Counted from the stretch's first letter, positions 1 to 9,137 are shown. The stretch: 64,000 nt of DNA from Leifsonia soli (GCF_013408745.1 NZ_JACCBJ010000001.1:124001-188000), one strand, 5' to 3'. Program-made: numbers and translations. Notes: generated by a model not told the origin, from the letters alone.

Positions 1-90
1 GTCGACCAGGTGGCCCGGGCGTTCACCGTGTACCCGTCCCTCTCCGGCTCGATCACCGACGCAGCGCGCGCGATGCACATCGTGCTCTGA
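1..90 (+). CDS. C-terminal end of a pyridine-nucleotide-disulfide (FAD/NAD(P)) oxidoreductase, partial
   Basis: An open frame runs from the window edge to a TGA at 88-90 and encodes the last 29 residues of a protein that begins outside the window. The tail reads FTVYPSLSGSITDAARAM, which matches the dimerisation-domain end of dihydrolipoamide-dehydrogenase-like flavoproteins, where a hxHPTxSE-type motif is usual. Here Tyr-Pro-Ser-Leu-Ser replaces the catalytic His-Pro-Thr form, so a non-lipoamide member such as a quinone or other NAD(P)H oxidoreductase is likelier. The antiporter gene starts 15 bases downstream on the same strand and may be cotranscribed. Only the tail is visible, so substrate cannot be assigned. 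Confidence 0.6.
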   Translation, partial: VDQVARAFTVYPSLSGSITDAARAMHIVL

Positions 91-105
91 CGGGAGGCCG
101 GGGGG

Positions 106-2109
106 ATGGAGGTCGGGCTCGTCATCGGGGTGCTCGCGGTGCTCACCATCGCCGCGGCCACGACCTTCGGGCCGCGCTTCGGGGTCGCGTCGCCGCTCAT
201 CCTGGTGGTCGTCGGCATCCTGGTGAGCCTGCTGCCCTTCGTGCCGGCGATCGAGCTGGAACCGGAGTGGATCCTCGCCGGAGTGCTCCCGCCCCTGCTC
301 TACTCGGCATCCGTGTCGATGCCCGCCATGAACTTCCGGCGCGAGTTCGGAGCGATCGGCGGGCTCTCCGTCCTGCTGGTGATCGTGAGCTCCGTCCTGC
401 TCGGGCTCTTCTTCGCCTGGGTGATCCCCGGGCTGGGTCTCGGGTGGGGGATCGCGCTCGGAGCGATCGTCAGCCCGACCGACGCCGTCGCGACCGGAAT
501 CGTGAAACGGGCGGGCGTCTCACCGCGCGTCGTCGCGATCCTGGAGGGCGAGAGCCTGCTCAACGACGCGACCGCCCTGGTGCTGCTCCGCGCGGCCGTT
601 GCGGCCGCCGGTGCATCGTTCACCCTCGGCGCCGTCACGCTGTCCTTCGTGTACTCGGTGCTCGTCGCCGTCGTCTTCGGCGGGGTGGTGGGCTGGCTGA
701 ACCTGGTGGTCCGCGCCCGGGTGAAGGACGCGACCGTCAACACCGTCATCTCGTTCACCGTGCCGTTCCTCGCCTCGATCCCGGCCGAGGCGCTCGGCGC
801 ATCCGGCCTGGTCGCCGCCGTGGTCGCCGGCCTCGTGACCGGGAGCAGGGCGCCGCGCGTTCTCTCTCCCGAGCACCGGCTGTCGGATGCCCAGAACTGG
901 CGGACGGTCGAACTCATCCTCGAGGGGCTCATCTTCCTGACGATGGGTCTGGAGCTGTTCGGCATCCTGCAGAAGGTGCAGAGCGATCATTCCGGCGTCG
1001 CCCCGGCCGTCGGCATCGCCGCGGGAGCGCTCCTGCTGACGATCCTGGTCCGCGCGGCGTTCGTCGCTCCGCTGCTGACTCTGCTGGCCCGGCGCAGCAA
1101 GCGCGGGCAACGCATCCGGCCCCGGCTGGAACAGCTGCAGGAGCACCTGAGCGATCCGGAGGCCGTGCAGCGGGGGATCGCCCAGCGCATCGCGCAGCCG
1201 GGCGAGCAGCGGGCGCTGGGCGCCGGATCGTCGGGGGAGGGCGAGGCCGGGGGTGATGCCGAGGTCGTCGACGAGTCCGGCGCCGGATCGGGAGCCGACG
1301 TCCCGGCCGAGCCGGAGCAGCAGCCGGCCGCTGCTGCCGCGGGTTCCGCCGCGACCGTGGTCCCCGAGCCGGCGTTCCCGGACCCGGCGTTCCCCGATCC
1401 GTCCTTCGGCGACCCGTCCTTCGGCGACCCGTCCTTCGGCGACCCGTCCTTCGGTGACCCGCCCTCGGGCGACCCGGGGAACCGCCGTCCGATCTCGGCC
1501 AAGCAGGCGGAACGCCGGCGTCGCCGGCTCGCCCGCCGCGGAGTCCCCACCGTCGAGAACCTGACCAGGTTCGGCACACGGCTCCGCCGCCTGATCGCCG
1601 ACATCGAGTACTTCACGGGCGCACCGTTGGGCTGGCGCGAGGGGACCATCGTGGTCTGGGCCGGGATGCGCGGCGCCGTGACCGTCGCGGCAGCGCAGTC
1701 GCTGCCGGGCTCCACCCCCGGCCGGTCGGTCCTCGTGCTCATCGCCTTCCTCGTGGCCGCCGGCTCGCTGCTCCTCCAGGGAGGCACGCTCGGCCTCGTG
1801 CTGAAAGCCGTGAAGCCCGCGGCATCCGACCCCGAGGCGGAGCGTCAGGAACGCCGCAGGCTGATGGAGCTTCTCTACGACGCGGCGAAGACGATCCCGT
1901 TGCCGACCACGACGGAGCGGACGCCCGAGGCGTTCGCCGAGCACAAGAGGGCGCGCCTCGCCCGGCTCCGCGCCCAGCGCAACGCCCTCCTCGACGCCCG
2001 CGACGACGGCACGTTCAGCGCCGACGTCCTCGCCGGGGCGCTGAGCAACCTCGACGCCGACGAGATCAGCATCGACCTCAAGGGCGATCCGACGGAGGCC
2101 ACCGGCTGA
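106..2109 (+). CDS. CPA1-family Na+/H+ antiporter with a long low-complexity cytoplasmic insert
   Basis: This 667-residue polytopic membrane protein probably exchanges Na+ for H+ across the cytoplasmic membrane. Visible family signatures are SPTDAVATGIV near residue 125, the acidic transport motif GESLLNDATALV near residue 148, and GMRGAVTVAAAQSLP near residue 524. About ten membrane segments precede residue 345. Between roughly 345 and 510 lies an unusual hydrophilic, Ala/Glu/Pro-rich insert containing a seven-fold five-residue repeat (residues 422-456) and a basic RRRRR stretch. The last membrane segments and a charged C-terminal tail follow. The family is usually about 400-550 residues, so the insert explains the extra length. 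The ATG at 106 follows a GGGAGG-type ribosome site. Ion specificity is inferred from family only. Confidence 0.88.
   Translation: MEVGLVIGVLAVLTIAAATTFGPRFGVASPLILVVVGILVSLLPFVPAIELEPEWILAGVLPPLLYSASVSMPAMNFRREFGAIGGLSVLLVIVSSVLLGLFFAWVIPGLGLGWGIALGAIVSPTDAVATGIVKRAGVSPRVVAILEGESLLNDATALVLLRAAVAAAGASFTLGAVTLSFVYSVLVAVVFGGVVGWLNLVVRARVKDATVNTVISFTVPFLASIPAEALGASGLVAAVVAGLVTGSRAPRVLSPEHRLSDAQNWRTVELILEGLIFLTMGLELFGILQKVQSDHSGVAPAVGIAAGALLLTILVRAAFVAPLLTLLARRSKRGQRIRPRLEQLQEHLSDPEAVQRGIAQRIAQPGEQRALGAGSSGEGEAGGDAEVVDESGAGSGADVPAEPEQQPAAAAAGSAATVVPEPAFPDPAFPDPSFGDPSFGDPSFGDPSFGDPPSGDPGNRRPISAKQAERRRRRLARRGVPTVENLTRFGTRLRRLIADIEYFTGAPLGWREGTIVVWAGMRGAVTVAAAQSLPGSTPGRSVLVLIAFLVAAGSLLLQGGTLGLVLKAVKPAASDPEAERQERRRLMELLYDAAKTIPLPTTTERTPEAFAEHKRARLARLRAQRNALLDARDDGTFSADVLAGALSNLDADEISIDLKGDPTEATG
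1369..1473 (+). repeat. Seven-unit 15-bp minisatellite inside the antiporter gene
   Basis: Seven consecutive 15-base units encode PAFPD twice, PSFGD four times and PPSGD once. Units three to five (1399-1443) are identical, each reading CCGTCCTTCGGCGAC, and unit six differs by one base. The unit length is a multiple of three, so copy-number change would keep the reading frame. It lies in the predicted cytoplasmic insert, not in a membrane segment. Confidence 0.95.
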
Positions 2110-2138
2110 CGCGCGTCGCCGCCGACGTGTGCCGCCGC

Positions 2139-2224
2139 AAACGGAGGTCTTTGCGCGCTCGGGCGTTCCGATCTCCTCCGTTTCCGGCATTCCGTCGGCG
2201 CGTCGACCCTCGACTCCTCCGTTT
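2139..2224 (+). repeat. Three copies of the 9-mer CCTCCGTTT in a gene-free stretch
   Basis: The gap between the antiporter gene and the next gene (2110-2380) holds no convincing coding sequence. It contains CCTCCGTTT once on the minus strand (2139-2147) and twice on the plus strand (2175-2183 and 2216-2224). The plus copies extend to TCCTCCGTTTCCG. Further copies sit in the 51.4-51.6 kb gap. No function is known to me. Confidence 0.6.
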
Positions 2225-2380
2225 CCGTCAGGCCATTCCGCCGGTGGATGCGCGCTCCGGGCTGCGCTCCCGGCCCACGCGGATGTGTCCACACCCGCAG
2301 GCTGCCCCGGGCTGTCCACAGATCGCCGCTGTCGACCCCGTCGGTCATCCCCGCTCCGCAGGATGGAGGACATGGAATGG

Positions 2381-3229
2381 ATGACGGAACTCGTGCGGCT
2401 CGGCGGTGCGGCGTCGATCGGTCAGCTGAGGGCGGCCGGGGTGCGGGAACGCGCTCTGTCCGCCGCCGTGCGCGACGGGCGTCTGGTGCGGCCGAGGAGT
2501 GGCCGTTACGCCCTGCCCGGGGTCGGCGATCCCACCCTCACGGCGCTGCGGGCGGGCGGCCGCCTCTCCTGCGTCAGCGCTGCACGCACGTACGGACTCT
2601 GGGGAGGCCACGACGAACGGACACATCTGCTGGTGCCGTCGCATGCGGGGCGAGCCGGAGCCGCCGACGGCCGGACGGTCCGTCACTGGGGTCGCGCAGA
2701 ACGGCACGGCGAGGTGTGGCGCGTCTCGCTGGCCGACTGTCTGCGCAGCAGCGTCCGGTGCGCGGATGACGAGACCGCGGCCGCCGTGCTCGACACCGCG
2801 ATCTCGAGTGGCCAGGCGACCCGGAACGGGCTGCGCCGGATGTTCGCCGACGAGCCGAAGCGCTCACGGCGTCTGATCGAGCTCGCACGCCCCGGCTCGG
2901 ACTCCGGCGTCGAGTCCCTCGTACGGCAGCGCCTCACGGCTCGCGGGCACATCGTGGAGCAGCAGCTGGCCGTCGCCGGAGTTGGGCGCGTCGACGCACG
3001 AGTGGATGGCGTGCTGTACCTGGAGATCGACGGCTTCGAGTTCCACGCGGACCGCGCGTCGTTCGAGCGCGACCGCCGGCGTGACATCGCCATGGCGCTG
3101 AGGGGGCTCCCGAGGGTGCGGCTGTCCGCGCGGCAGGTCCTGCGGAGTCCGGATGCGATGGTCGCGACCATCGAGGAACTGCTGGGGTCGCTGGAAAGGG
3201 AGGGGTTCCGCCGTGCATCGGCGGCATGA
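2381..3229 (+). CDS. AbiEi-antitoxin-like winged-helix domain plus DUF559 nuclease-like domain
   Basis: The 282-residue protein begins with a short helix-turn-helix segment resembling type IV AbiEi antitoxins (LVRLGGAASIGQLRAAGV then RSGRYALPG, residues 1-50). It ends with a DUF559/Vsr-like restriction-endonuclease fold: the segment VDARVDGVLYLEIDGFEFH gives the D...ExD acidic pattern of PD-(D/E)XK enzymes, followed by an Arg/Asp-rich helix. The first in-frame ATGs are 2363, 2372 and 2381. GGAGGA at 2365-2370 is best placed for 2381. No AbiEii-like toxin lies beside it, so a toxin-antitoxin role is not supported. Such stand-alone proteins are common in Microbacteriaceae and their role is unknown. 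A perfect 14-bp inverted repeat follows the stop codon. Confidence 0.65.
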   Translation: MTELVRLGGAASIGQLRAAGVRERALSAAVRDGRLVRPRSGRYALPGVGDPTLTALRAGGRLSCVSAARTYGLWGGHDERTHLLVPSHAGRAGAADGRTVRHWGRAERHGEVWRVSLADCLRSSVRCADDETAAAVLDTAISSGQATRNGLRRMFADEPKRSRRLIELARPGSDSGVESLVRQRLTARGHIVEQQLAVAGVGRVDARVDGVLYLEIDGFEFHADRASFERDRRRDIAMALRGLPRVRLSARQVLRSPDAMVATIEELLGSLEREGFRRASAA

Positions 3230-3233
3230 CGCA

Positions 3234-3282
3234 CGAAAGGGAGGAGCGGCCGGCCGGATGGGGCCGGTGCTCCTCCCTTTCG
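3234..3282. terminator. Bidirectional terminator between convergent genes
   Basis: Arms 3234-3247 and 3269-3282 are perfect 14-bp inverted repeats (CGAAAGGGAGGAGC and its complement) around a 21-base GC-rich loop. It lies between the convergent DUF559 gene and the carboxylase alpha gene. A run of three T or A flanks the stem on each strand, so it can serve both genes. Confidence 0.85.
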
Positions 3283-3308
3283 GAAGGCTCGTGACGCGAG
3301 CGGGGAGG

Positions 3309-5072
3309 TCAGACGATGTTGAGGAGCAGGTGACCCGACGAGACCGTCTCGCCGACGCTCGTGTTGATGCCGGAGATCGTGCCGTCCTTGTGGGCGGTCA
3401 GCGGCTGCTCCATCTTCATCGCCTCGAGCACCAGCACCAGGTCGCCCTTGACGACCGGGTCGCCGTCGGCCACGGCGACCTTCACGACGGTCGCCTGCAT
3501 GGGGGCGGTGACGGAGTCGCCGGTCGCGGTGTCGACCGCGTGCGCTGCGCCACGGCGACGCGGAGCGGGCGTCGCCGCCGGCTCACCGGCGCCGCCGGTG
3601 AGGAGTCGCGCGGGAAGCGAGACCTCGATGCGCTTGCCCTCGACCTCGACCACGACGTTGCTGCGGCGCTCCGCGGGCGACTGATCGCCGAGTTCGCCCG
3701 ACCACGGCTCGATCTCGTTGACCCACTCGGTCTCGATCCAGCGCGTGTAGACGGAGAACGGCTCGCCGTCCTGTGGCGCGAATGCCGGGTCGCGCACGAT
3801 CGCGCGGTGGAACGGGAGAACCGTCGGGAGGCCGGCGACCTCGAACTCGTCGAGTGCACGACGGGAGCGCTCGAGGGCCTCCTCGCGGTTGGCCCCGGTC
3901 ACGATGAGCTTCGCCAGCATGGAGTCGAAGGCGCCGCTGATCACGTCGCCCGCCTGGATGCCGCTGTCGACACGGACGCCGGGACCTCCGGCGGCCTTGA
4001 AGACGTGGACCGGGCCGGGGGACGGGATGAAGCCGCGACCGGCGTCCTCGCCGTTGATCCGGAACTCGAACGAGTGTCCGCGCGGGGCCGGGTCGTCATA
4101 GTCGAGCTCGCCGCCCTCGGCGAGGCGGAACTGCTCGCGGACGAGGTCGATCCCGGTGACCTCCTCGGAGACGGGGTGCTCCACCTGGAGACGGGTGTTC
4201 ACCTCGAGGAAGGACACAGTGCCGTCCTTGCCGATCAGGAACTCGCACGTTCCCGCGCCCTGGTAGCCGACCTCCTTGAGGATGGCCTTGGACGACGAGT
4301 ACAGCTTCTCCGTCTGCTCGGGGGTCAGGAACGGCGCCGGCGCCTCCTCCACGAGCTTCTGGTGACGGCGCTGCAGCGAGCAGTCGCGGGTGGAGACCAC
4401 GACCACGTTGCCGTACGCGTCGGCGAGGCACTGGGTCTCGACGTGGCGCGGCTGGTCGAGGTACTTCTCGACGAAGCACTCGCCACGGCCGAAGGCGGCG
4501 ATCGCCTCGCGCGTGGCCGAGTCGAAGAGCTCGGCGACCTCATCGCGGGCACGGGCGACCTTCAGGCCGCGGCCGCCGCCGCCGAACGCCGCCTTGATGG
4601 CGACGGGAAGGCCGTAGACGTCGACGAAGTCGAGCACCTCGGCGGCATCCTTCACGGGATTCAGAGTGCCCGGCGCGAGCGGCGCGCCCACCTTCTCGGC
4701 GACGTGGCGGGCGGAGACCTTGTCGCCGAGGCGCTCGATGGCCTCCGGCGACGGGCCGATCCAGGTCAGACCGGCGTCGATGACGGCGCGGGCGAAGTCC
4801 GCGTTCTCGGCCAGGAAGCCGTAACCCGGGTGAACGGCATCGGCGCCCGACCGGCGGGCGACCGACAGGAGCTTGTCGATGACCAGGTACGTCTCGGCGC
4901 TCGTCGTCCCGTCCAGCGCGTACGCCTCGTCGGCGAGGCGGACGTGGAGGGCGTCCCTGTCCTGGTCCGCGTACACGGCGACGGAGGCGATCCCGCTGTC
5001 CTTCGCCGCACGGATGACGCGGACGGCGATCTCGCCGCGGTTGGCGATCAAAACCTTGGTGATACGTGGCAC
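3309..5072 (-). CDS. Acetyl/propionyl-CoA carboxylase alpha chain (biotin carboxylase + BCCP)
   Basis: This 587-residue protein carries the biotin carboxylase and biotin carrier halves of an actinobacterial acyl-CoA carboxylase, supplying carboxybiotin to a beta chain to make malonyl- or methylmalonyl-CoA. The N-terminus has the biotin carboxylase signature [18 protein letters not shown] glycine-rich ATP-grasp loop ([11 protein letters not shown]) and the motif [20 protein letters not shown] follow. The C-terminal carrier domain contains EAMKM with Lys553 as biotin site. The matching AccD and AccE are encoded at 10.5-12.3 kb and biotin ligase at 12.4 kb. The start is a GTG. TAGGCT on the minus strand (5086-5081) is eight bases upstream, suggesting an almost leaderless transcript. 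It is the AccA3 type of chain by architecture. Confidence 0.95.
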   Translation of the reverse strand: MPRITKVLIANRGEIAVRVIRAAKDSGIASVAVYADQDRDALHVRLADEAYALDGTTSAETYLVIDKLLSVARRSGADAVHPGYGFLAENADFARAVIDAGLTWIGPSPEAIERLGDKVSARHVAEKVGAPLAPGTLNPVKDAAEVLDFVDVYGLPVAIKAAFGGGGRGLKVARARDEVAELFDSATREAIAAFGRGECFVEKYLDQPRHVETQCLADAYGNVVVVSTRDCSLQRRHQKLVEEAPAPFLTPEQTEKLYSSSKAILKEVGYQGAGTCEFLIGKDGTVSFLEVNTRLQVEHPVSEEVTGIDLVREQFRLAEGGELDYDDPAPRGHSFEFRINGEDAGRGFIPSPGPVHVFKAAGGPGVRVDSGIQAGDVISGAFDSMLAKLIVTGANREEALERSRRALDEFEVAGLPTVLPFHRAIVRDPAFAPQDGEPFSVYTRWIETEWVNEIEPWSGELGDQSPAERRSNVVVEVEGKRIEVSLPARLLTGGAGEPAATPAPRRRGAAHAVDTATGDSVTAPMQATVVKVAVADGDPVVKGDLVLVLEAMKMEQPLTAHKDGTISGINTSVGETVSSGHLLLNIV

Positions 5073-5166
5073 AGTTCCCTAGCCTATTGCTCGAAATGGG
5101 AGTGGATTTGGGCGATCCCCACAAAAATGGGCGTCCGAAGACTCCGGCAGCCTACAACGACGCGCG

Positions 5167-5805
5167 TCAGCGGTCGCGGTTCCAGAGCGAAGTCCACTCG
5201 ACTCCGAGCTCGCGTACCAGCTCGCGCAGGGTCGAGAGCGAGAGGCCCACCACCGTGCTCGGATCGCCGTCCACCCGCGTGATGAACGGGCCGCCGAGGC
5301 TGTCGATCGTGAAGGAGCCCGCGACTTCGAGCGGTTCGCCGCTCGCCACGTAGGCGTCGATCTCGTCGTCCGTGACATCGGCGAAGGTGACGGACGCGAC
5401 CGCGGTCGCGCCGGCTGCACCATTCTCGCGGCCGCCGCGGTGGTCGATCAGCCAGTGACCGGAGTGGAGGGTGCCGGTGCGTCCCCGCTGCTGCAGCCAG
5501 CGCTCGCGGGCGACTTCCGGAAGGTGCGGCTTCCCGTGGATCGCGCCGTCGATCGCGAAAGCCGAATCGCCGCCCAGGATCAACCCGTCGATGGGCGCGC
5601 CGTCGAGCGTGCCGCGCACCGCCTCCGCCTTAAGTCGGGCGAGCAGTTGCACCATGGCGTCGGCGCTCAGCGGGCCGTGCTCCGCCTCCGCCGCAGCGAC
5701 GGCGGCCGGTTCGTCGACGTGCGAGGGGACGACCACCGGCTCGACGCCCGCGGCGCGCAGCAGCGCGAGGCGGGCAGGAGACGTGGAGGCGAGGTAGAGG
5801 CGCAT
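5167..5805 (-). CDS. maf: Maf-family nucleoside triphosphate pyrophosphatase
   Basis: The 212-residue protein hydrolyses non-canonical or modified nucleoside triphosphates to monophosphates and has been linked to septum control in other bacteria. It shows the family N-terminus LYLASTSPARLALL, the conserved acidic GGDSAFAIDG segment, the KP motif (HGKPHLPEVARE) and the C-terminal VDGDPSTVVGLSLSTL. The ATG at 5805 is only 24 bases from the ATG of the divergent methyltransferase gene, so the two promoters must overlap the neighbouring coding regions. It lies just upstream of, and on the same strand as, the carboxylase alpha chain. Confidence 0.92.
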   Translation of the reverse strand: MRLYLASTSPARLALLRAAGVEPVVVPSHVDEPAAVAAAEAEHGPLSADAMVQLLARLKAEAVRGTLDGAPIDGLILGGDSAFAIDGAIHGKPHLPEVARERWLQQRGRTGTLHSGHWLIDHRGGRENGAAGATAVASVTFADVTDDEIDAYVASGEPLEVAGSFTIDSLGGPFITRVDGDPSTVVGLSLSTLRELVRELGVEWTSLWNRDR

Positions 5806-5829
5806 GGTCACCTGTGGGATGCTCGAAGG

Positions 5830-7122
5830 ATGCCCCAGAAGGACGAGGTCGAGCTCGACATTACCAACGTGGCCCACGGCGGGGTATTCGTCGCACGGCA
5901 CGAAGGCCGGGTCGTCTTCGTGCCGGACACGATGCTGGGCGAGCGCGTGCGCGTCCGGATCGCGGACACCAGCCACGACCGCTTCTGGCGCGGAGAGGTC
6001 GTCGAGGTGGTGCAGGCGGCTCCGGAACGGCAGCCGCACGTCTGGGGAGCCGCCGCCGTCGAGCGGCAGCCCGCCGACCGCGCGGGAGGGGCCGAGTTCG
6101 GGCACATCCGGCTCGAGCACCAGCGCGAGCTGAAGGGGCGCGTGATCGAGGACGCCCTCCAGCGCACCGCGAAGCTGTCGGCCGACGCCATCGCGGTGGC
6201 GGGCGTCGACGGCACCCCGGTCCGCGTCGAGCCGGTCGACGGCGAAACCACCGACGGAACGGGATGGCGCACCCGCGTCCGCCTGCAGGTCGACGCCGCC
6301 GGCCGCATCGGCCCGTACGCGCAGCGCTCGCACACCGTCATCCCTGTCACCGATCTCCCGCTCGCGACCGCCGCCGTGCAGGAGGCCACTCCGTTCGGTC
6401 AGCTGTTCCCCGGCGCGGAGTCGATCGATGTCGTGGCCACCGGTCTCGGAGCATCCCACGTGCTCGTCAACGACCCGCCGGAGCGACGCGGCCGGCGCAC
6501 GATCCGCCCCAGGCGGCGTCCGGTGCCGATCCGCGAGCGTGTGGGCGATCGCGAGTTCCGGCTGGACGCCCGCGGCTTCTGGCAGGTGCACCGCGGCGCG
6601 GCGCAGACCCTCACGCAGGCGGTGCAGTCCGCCGTCGACGAGGCGCTCTTCGACCCCCGCGCGGCGAACCTCGACCTGTACGGCGGCGTCGGCCTCCTCG
6701 CCGCGGCGCTCGGCGACCGTTTCGGCTCGACCCTCCGCATCACCTCCGTCGAGAGCGACGAGGCCGCGACGGACGACGCGGCCGAGAACCTCGCCGACTG
6801 GGTGGGCGCCTCGGCGATCACCGATCGCGTCGAGCGCTACGTCACCCGGCTCGCCGGCGACGCGTCAGCGGCCGAGCGCGCGCGGCTGCGCGCCGCGACG
6901 GTCGTCCTCGACCCGCCGCGGTCCGGGGCCGGCCGCGAGGTCGTCGATGCGATCGCCTCCCTGACTCCAGCGCAGGTGATCTATGTGGCCTGCGACCCCG
7001 TCGCCCTCGCCCGCGACCTCGCCTTCTTCGCCGGGCACGGCTACGAGCTGCGCGGGATGCGCGCCTTCGACCTGTTCCCGAACACCCACCACGTCGAAGC
7101 CGTCGCCGCGCTGACGCGCTGA
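5830..7122 (+). CDS. TRAM-domain class I SAM-dependent RNA (uracil-5) methyltransferase
   Basis: A 430-residue TrmA/RlmD-type enzyme expected to methylate uracil C5 in rRNA or tRNA. An N-terminal TRAM beta-barrel (VELDITNVAHGGVFVARHEG) is followed by a linker and a Rossmann methyltransferase domain. The latter has the SAM-binding segment NLDLYGGVGLLAAALG, the DPPRSGAG motif, the catalytic cysteine in YVACDPVALARD and the terminal DLFPNTHHVEAV. The cysteines that bind the Fe-S cluster in RlmD are absent from the segment after the TRAM domain, so the cluster is missing. The start ATG is the first in frame, with AAGG directly before it. Confidence 0.88.
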   Translation: MPQKDEVELDITNVAHGGVFVARHEGRVVFVPDTMLGERVRVRIADTSHDRFWRGEVVEVVQAAPERQPHVWGAAAVERQPADRAGGAEFGHIRLEHQRELKGRVIEDALQRTAKLSADAIAVAGVDGTPVRVEPVDGETTDGTGWRTRVRLQVDAAGRIGPYAQRSHTVIPVTDLPLATAAVQEATPFGQLFPGAESIDVVATGLGASHVLVNDPPERRGRRTIRPRRRPVPIRERVGDREFRLDARGFWQVHRGAAQTLTQAVQSAVDEALFDPRAANLDLYGGVGLLAAALGDRFGSTLRITSVESDEAATDDAAENLADWVGASAITDRVERYVTRLAGDASAAERARLRAATVVLDPPRSGAGREVVDAIASLTPAQVIYVACDPVALARDLAFFAGHGYELRGMRAFDLFPNTHHVEAVAALTR

Positions 7123-7168
7123 CGCGCGCACGACCCTCCCCATGCAATCACCCCCTACGATGGTCAAC

Positions 7169-7828
7169 ATGGTGCGGGTGGCAATCGTCGACGATCACGA
7201 GTCCGTGCGTCTCGGGCTGAAGGCGGCCTGCCAGGACGCCGGCTACGACGTGGTCCTGACCGCGCCGACGGTCGACGACTTCGTCGCCCAGCTCGGCTCG
7301 CAGGAGTGCGACGTCGTCGTCCTCGACCTGTCGCTCGGCGACGGCTCCAAGGTGACCGACAACGTCAAGCGCGCGCAGGCGACCGGGGCCGCCGTACTCG
7401 TGCACAGCATCGCCGACCGCGTCGCCAGCGTCCGCGAGGCGCTCGCCGCCGGAGCCGCCGGGGTCATCCCGAAATCGTCTCCCACCACGACGGTCATCAG
7501 CGCCATCGCGACGGTGGCGCGCGGCGACGTCCTCAACAACCTCGAGTGGGCGACCGCGATCGACGCCGACAGCGACTTCGCCAAGGCCCAGCTCGGCCGG
7601 CGCGAGCGCGACGTGCTGCACCTCTACGCCTCCGGCCTCCCGCTGAAGGCGGTCGCCGCGCAGCTGGGGATCGCGAACTCCACCGCCCGCGAGTATCTCG
7701 ACCGCATCCGCGTGAAGTACGTGGAGGTCGGGCGTCCTGCGCCGACGAAGGTGGACCTCCTCCGGCGCGCCGTCGAAGACGGCATCCTTCCCGGGCTCGA
7801 CCCCGAGACGGGCAATGAGCGCTCCTAG
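7169..7828 (+). CDS. NarL/LuxR-family response regulator
   Basis: A 219-residue two-component response regulator. The receiver domain (1-120) has the acidic pair Asp8-Asp9, phosphorylation site Asp53 (VVLDLS) and the conserved lysine in VIPKSS. A C-terminal LuxR helix-turn-helix follows (GRRERDVLHLYASGLPLK), although the recognition helix differs from the usual GxSNKEIA form. An upstream ATG at 7142 is in frame. TACGAT at 7156-7161 stands seven bases before the ATG at 7169, the spacing of a leaderless transcript, so 7169 is preferred. The gene overlaps the downstream kinase gene by 14 bases. Confidence 0.9.
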   Translation: MVRVAIVDDHESVRLGLKAACQDAGYDVVLTAPTVDDFVAQLGSQECDVVVLDLSLGDGSKVTDNVKRAQATGAAVLVHSIADRVASVREALAAGAAGVIPKSSPTTTVISAIATVARGDVLNNLEWATAIDADSDFAKAQLGRRERDVLHLYASGLPLKAVAAQLGIANSTAREYLDRIRVKYVEVGRPAPTKVDLLRRAVEDGILPGLDPETGNERS

Positions 7829-9137
7829 CGGGGTTCGCGCGGGGGCACCGCTCGAGCCGGCCAAACCCCGCAACCCCCTCAGCCGCGCGCGGATCGAGCG
7901 CATCGCCGACCGCACGGTGTCGGCCTTCGGGCTCGTCTTCGGCCTGCAGACCCTGCCGACGGCGCTCGGCCAGCTCAGTGCGCTCCGGGAGCCGTGGGGC
8001 GCCGTGTGGATGATCGCAATCTTCGGCGGCCTCGCCCTCACGGTGATCCTCGCGGTGGTGCAGCGCGGCGTGAAGATCGCGATGGGCGTGCTGTCGATCC
8101 TGTACCTCGCCGCGATCGCGACCTGGCCGTTGCTGGTCCGCGACCCGAGCGCGTTCAGCTCGGAGAAGCCGTGGGTGTGGTTCCTCTGCTCGGTGTTCAC
8201 GGCGTTCGCGGCCGTCGCCTACCCACTCTGGCTCGCGATCGCGTACACGTTCGTCGCCCCCATCGCCTACGGCATCGTCCGGGCTCTGCCCGCGGGCGGC
8301 GGGGTCGGGGTCGAGCTGGCGGCGCTCGACACCATCTACGCCGTCATTCTGGGCGGGGTCATCCTCGCGATCATCGCCATGATGCGCCAGGCGTCCAGCG
8401 CCGTGGATGCGGCACAGAGCCAGGCCCTCGCCCGCTACGCGACAGCGGTACGCCAGCACGCCACCGAGGTCGAGCGCGTCCAGGTCGACGCCATCGTCCA
8501 TGACAGCGTGCTGACGACGCTCCTCTCGGCCGCATCCGCCCGCACGCCGGAGCAGAAGGAACTCGCCGCAGCGATGGCGGCCGACGCCATCGGGCACCTG
8601 CACGCGGCAGAAGCGGCGACTCCGGAGGACCAGTCCCTGGTCGGCCTCGGCCAGCTCGCGGAGCGCCTGGTGACCTCCGCCAACGCGTTCTCCTCCCCGT
8701 TGGAGGTGGAGGTGCGCGACGTCGAGGTGCACATGCTGCCGGTGAACGTCGCCGAGGCGGTCTACTCGGCGGCCGTGCAGGCGATGGTGAACAGCATGCA
8801 GCACGCCGGCGGTCCGGAGGTGCATCGCAGCCTGTCGATCCGGGGAGGTGGCCCGGCGGCCACGGTCGAGATCATCGTGGGCGACGACGGCCGTGGATTC
8901 ACCGAGGCGGAGGTCCCCGCGGAGCGGCTCGGCCTGCGCATCAGCATCCGCGACCGCCTCGCGAAGGTGGGCGGTCGCGCCGACATCCGGTCTCAGCCGG
9001 GAGAAGGCACGACCGTCACCATCCTGTGGCCCTCCGCCGAACCGCAGCCCGTCGGCGCTCAAGCACCCGGGTCGTCCCGCTTCGAGCAGGGGACACTCAC
9101 GCCCGCCGACTCGCGCGAAGCGGAGGCGGCCGAGTGA
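7815..9137 (+). CDS. Membrane sensor histidine kinase (HATPase_c)
   Basis: This 440-residue protein has an N-terminal block of about six membrane helices (residues 35-190). A short dimerisation helix follows with a likely phospho-acceptor in DAIVHDSVLTTLL (His229). The C-terminal ATPase domain has N-box residues Glu314 and Asn326 and a G1 box DDGRGF at 357-362. The last about 35 residues are a disordered Ser/Pro/Glu tail. It is probably the sensor for the response regulator encoded just upstream, whose gene it overlaps. The next gene overlaps its stop codon as GTGA, so the three are one translationally coupled unit. The signal is unknown. Confidence 0.85.
   Translation: MSAPSGVRAGAPLEPAKPRNPLSRARIERIADRTVSAFGLVFGLQTLPTALGQLSALREPWGAVWMIAIFGGLALTVILAVVQRGVKIAMGVLSILYLAAIATWPLLVRDPSAFSSEKPWVWFLCSVFTAFAAVAYPLWLAIAYTFVAPIAYGIVRALPAGGGVGVELAALDTIYAVILGGVILAIIAMMRQASSAVDAAQSQALARYATAVRQHATEVERVQVDAIVHDSVLTTLLSAASARTPEQKELAAAMAADAIGHLHAAEAATPEDQSLVGLGQLAERLVTSANAFSSPLEVEVRDVEVHMLPVNVAEAVYSAAVQAMVNSMQHAGGPEVHRSLSIRGGGPAATVEIIVGDDGRGFTEAEVPAERLGLRISIRDRLAKVGGRADIRSQPGEGTTVTILWPSAEPQPVGAQAPGSSRFEQGTLTPADSREAEAAE

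Noticed and set aside
520..2373. 617-residue minus-strand open frame
   Set aside because: It is antisense to the antiporter and reflects its third-position GC bias only.
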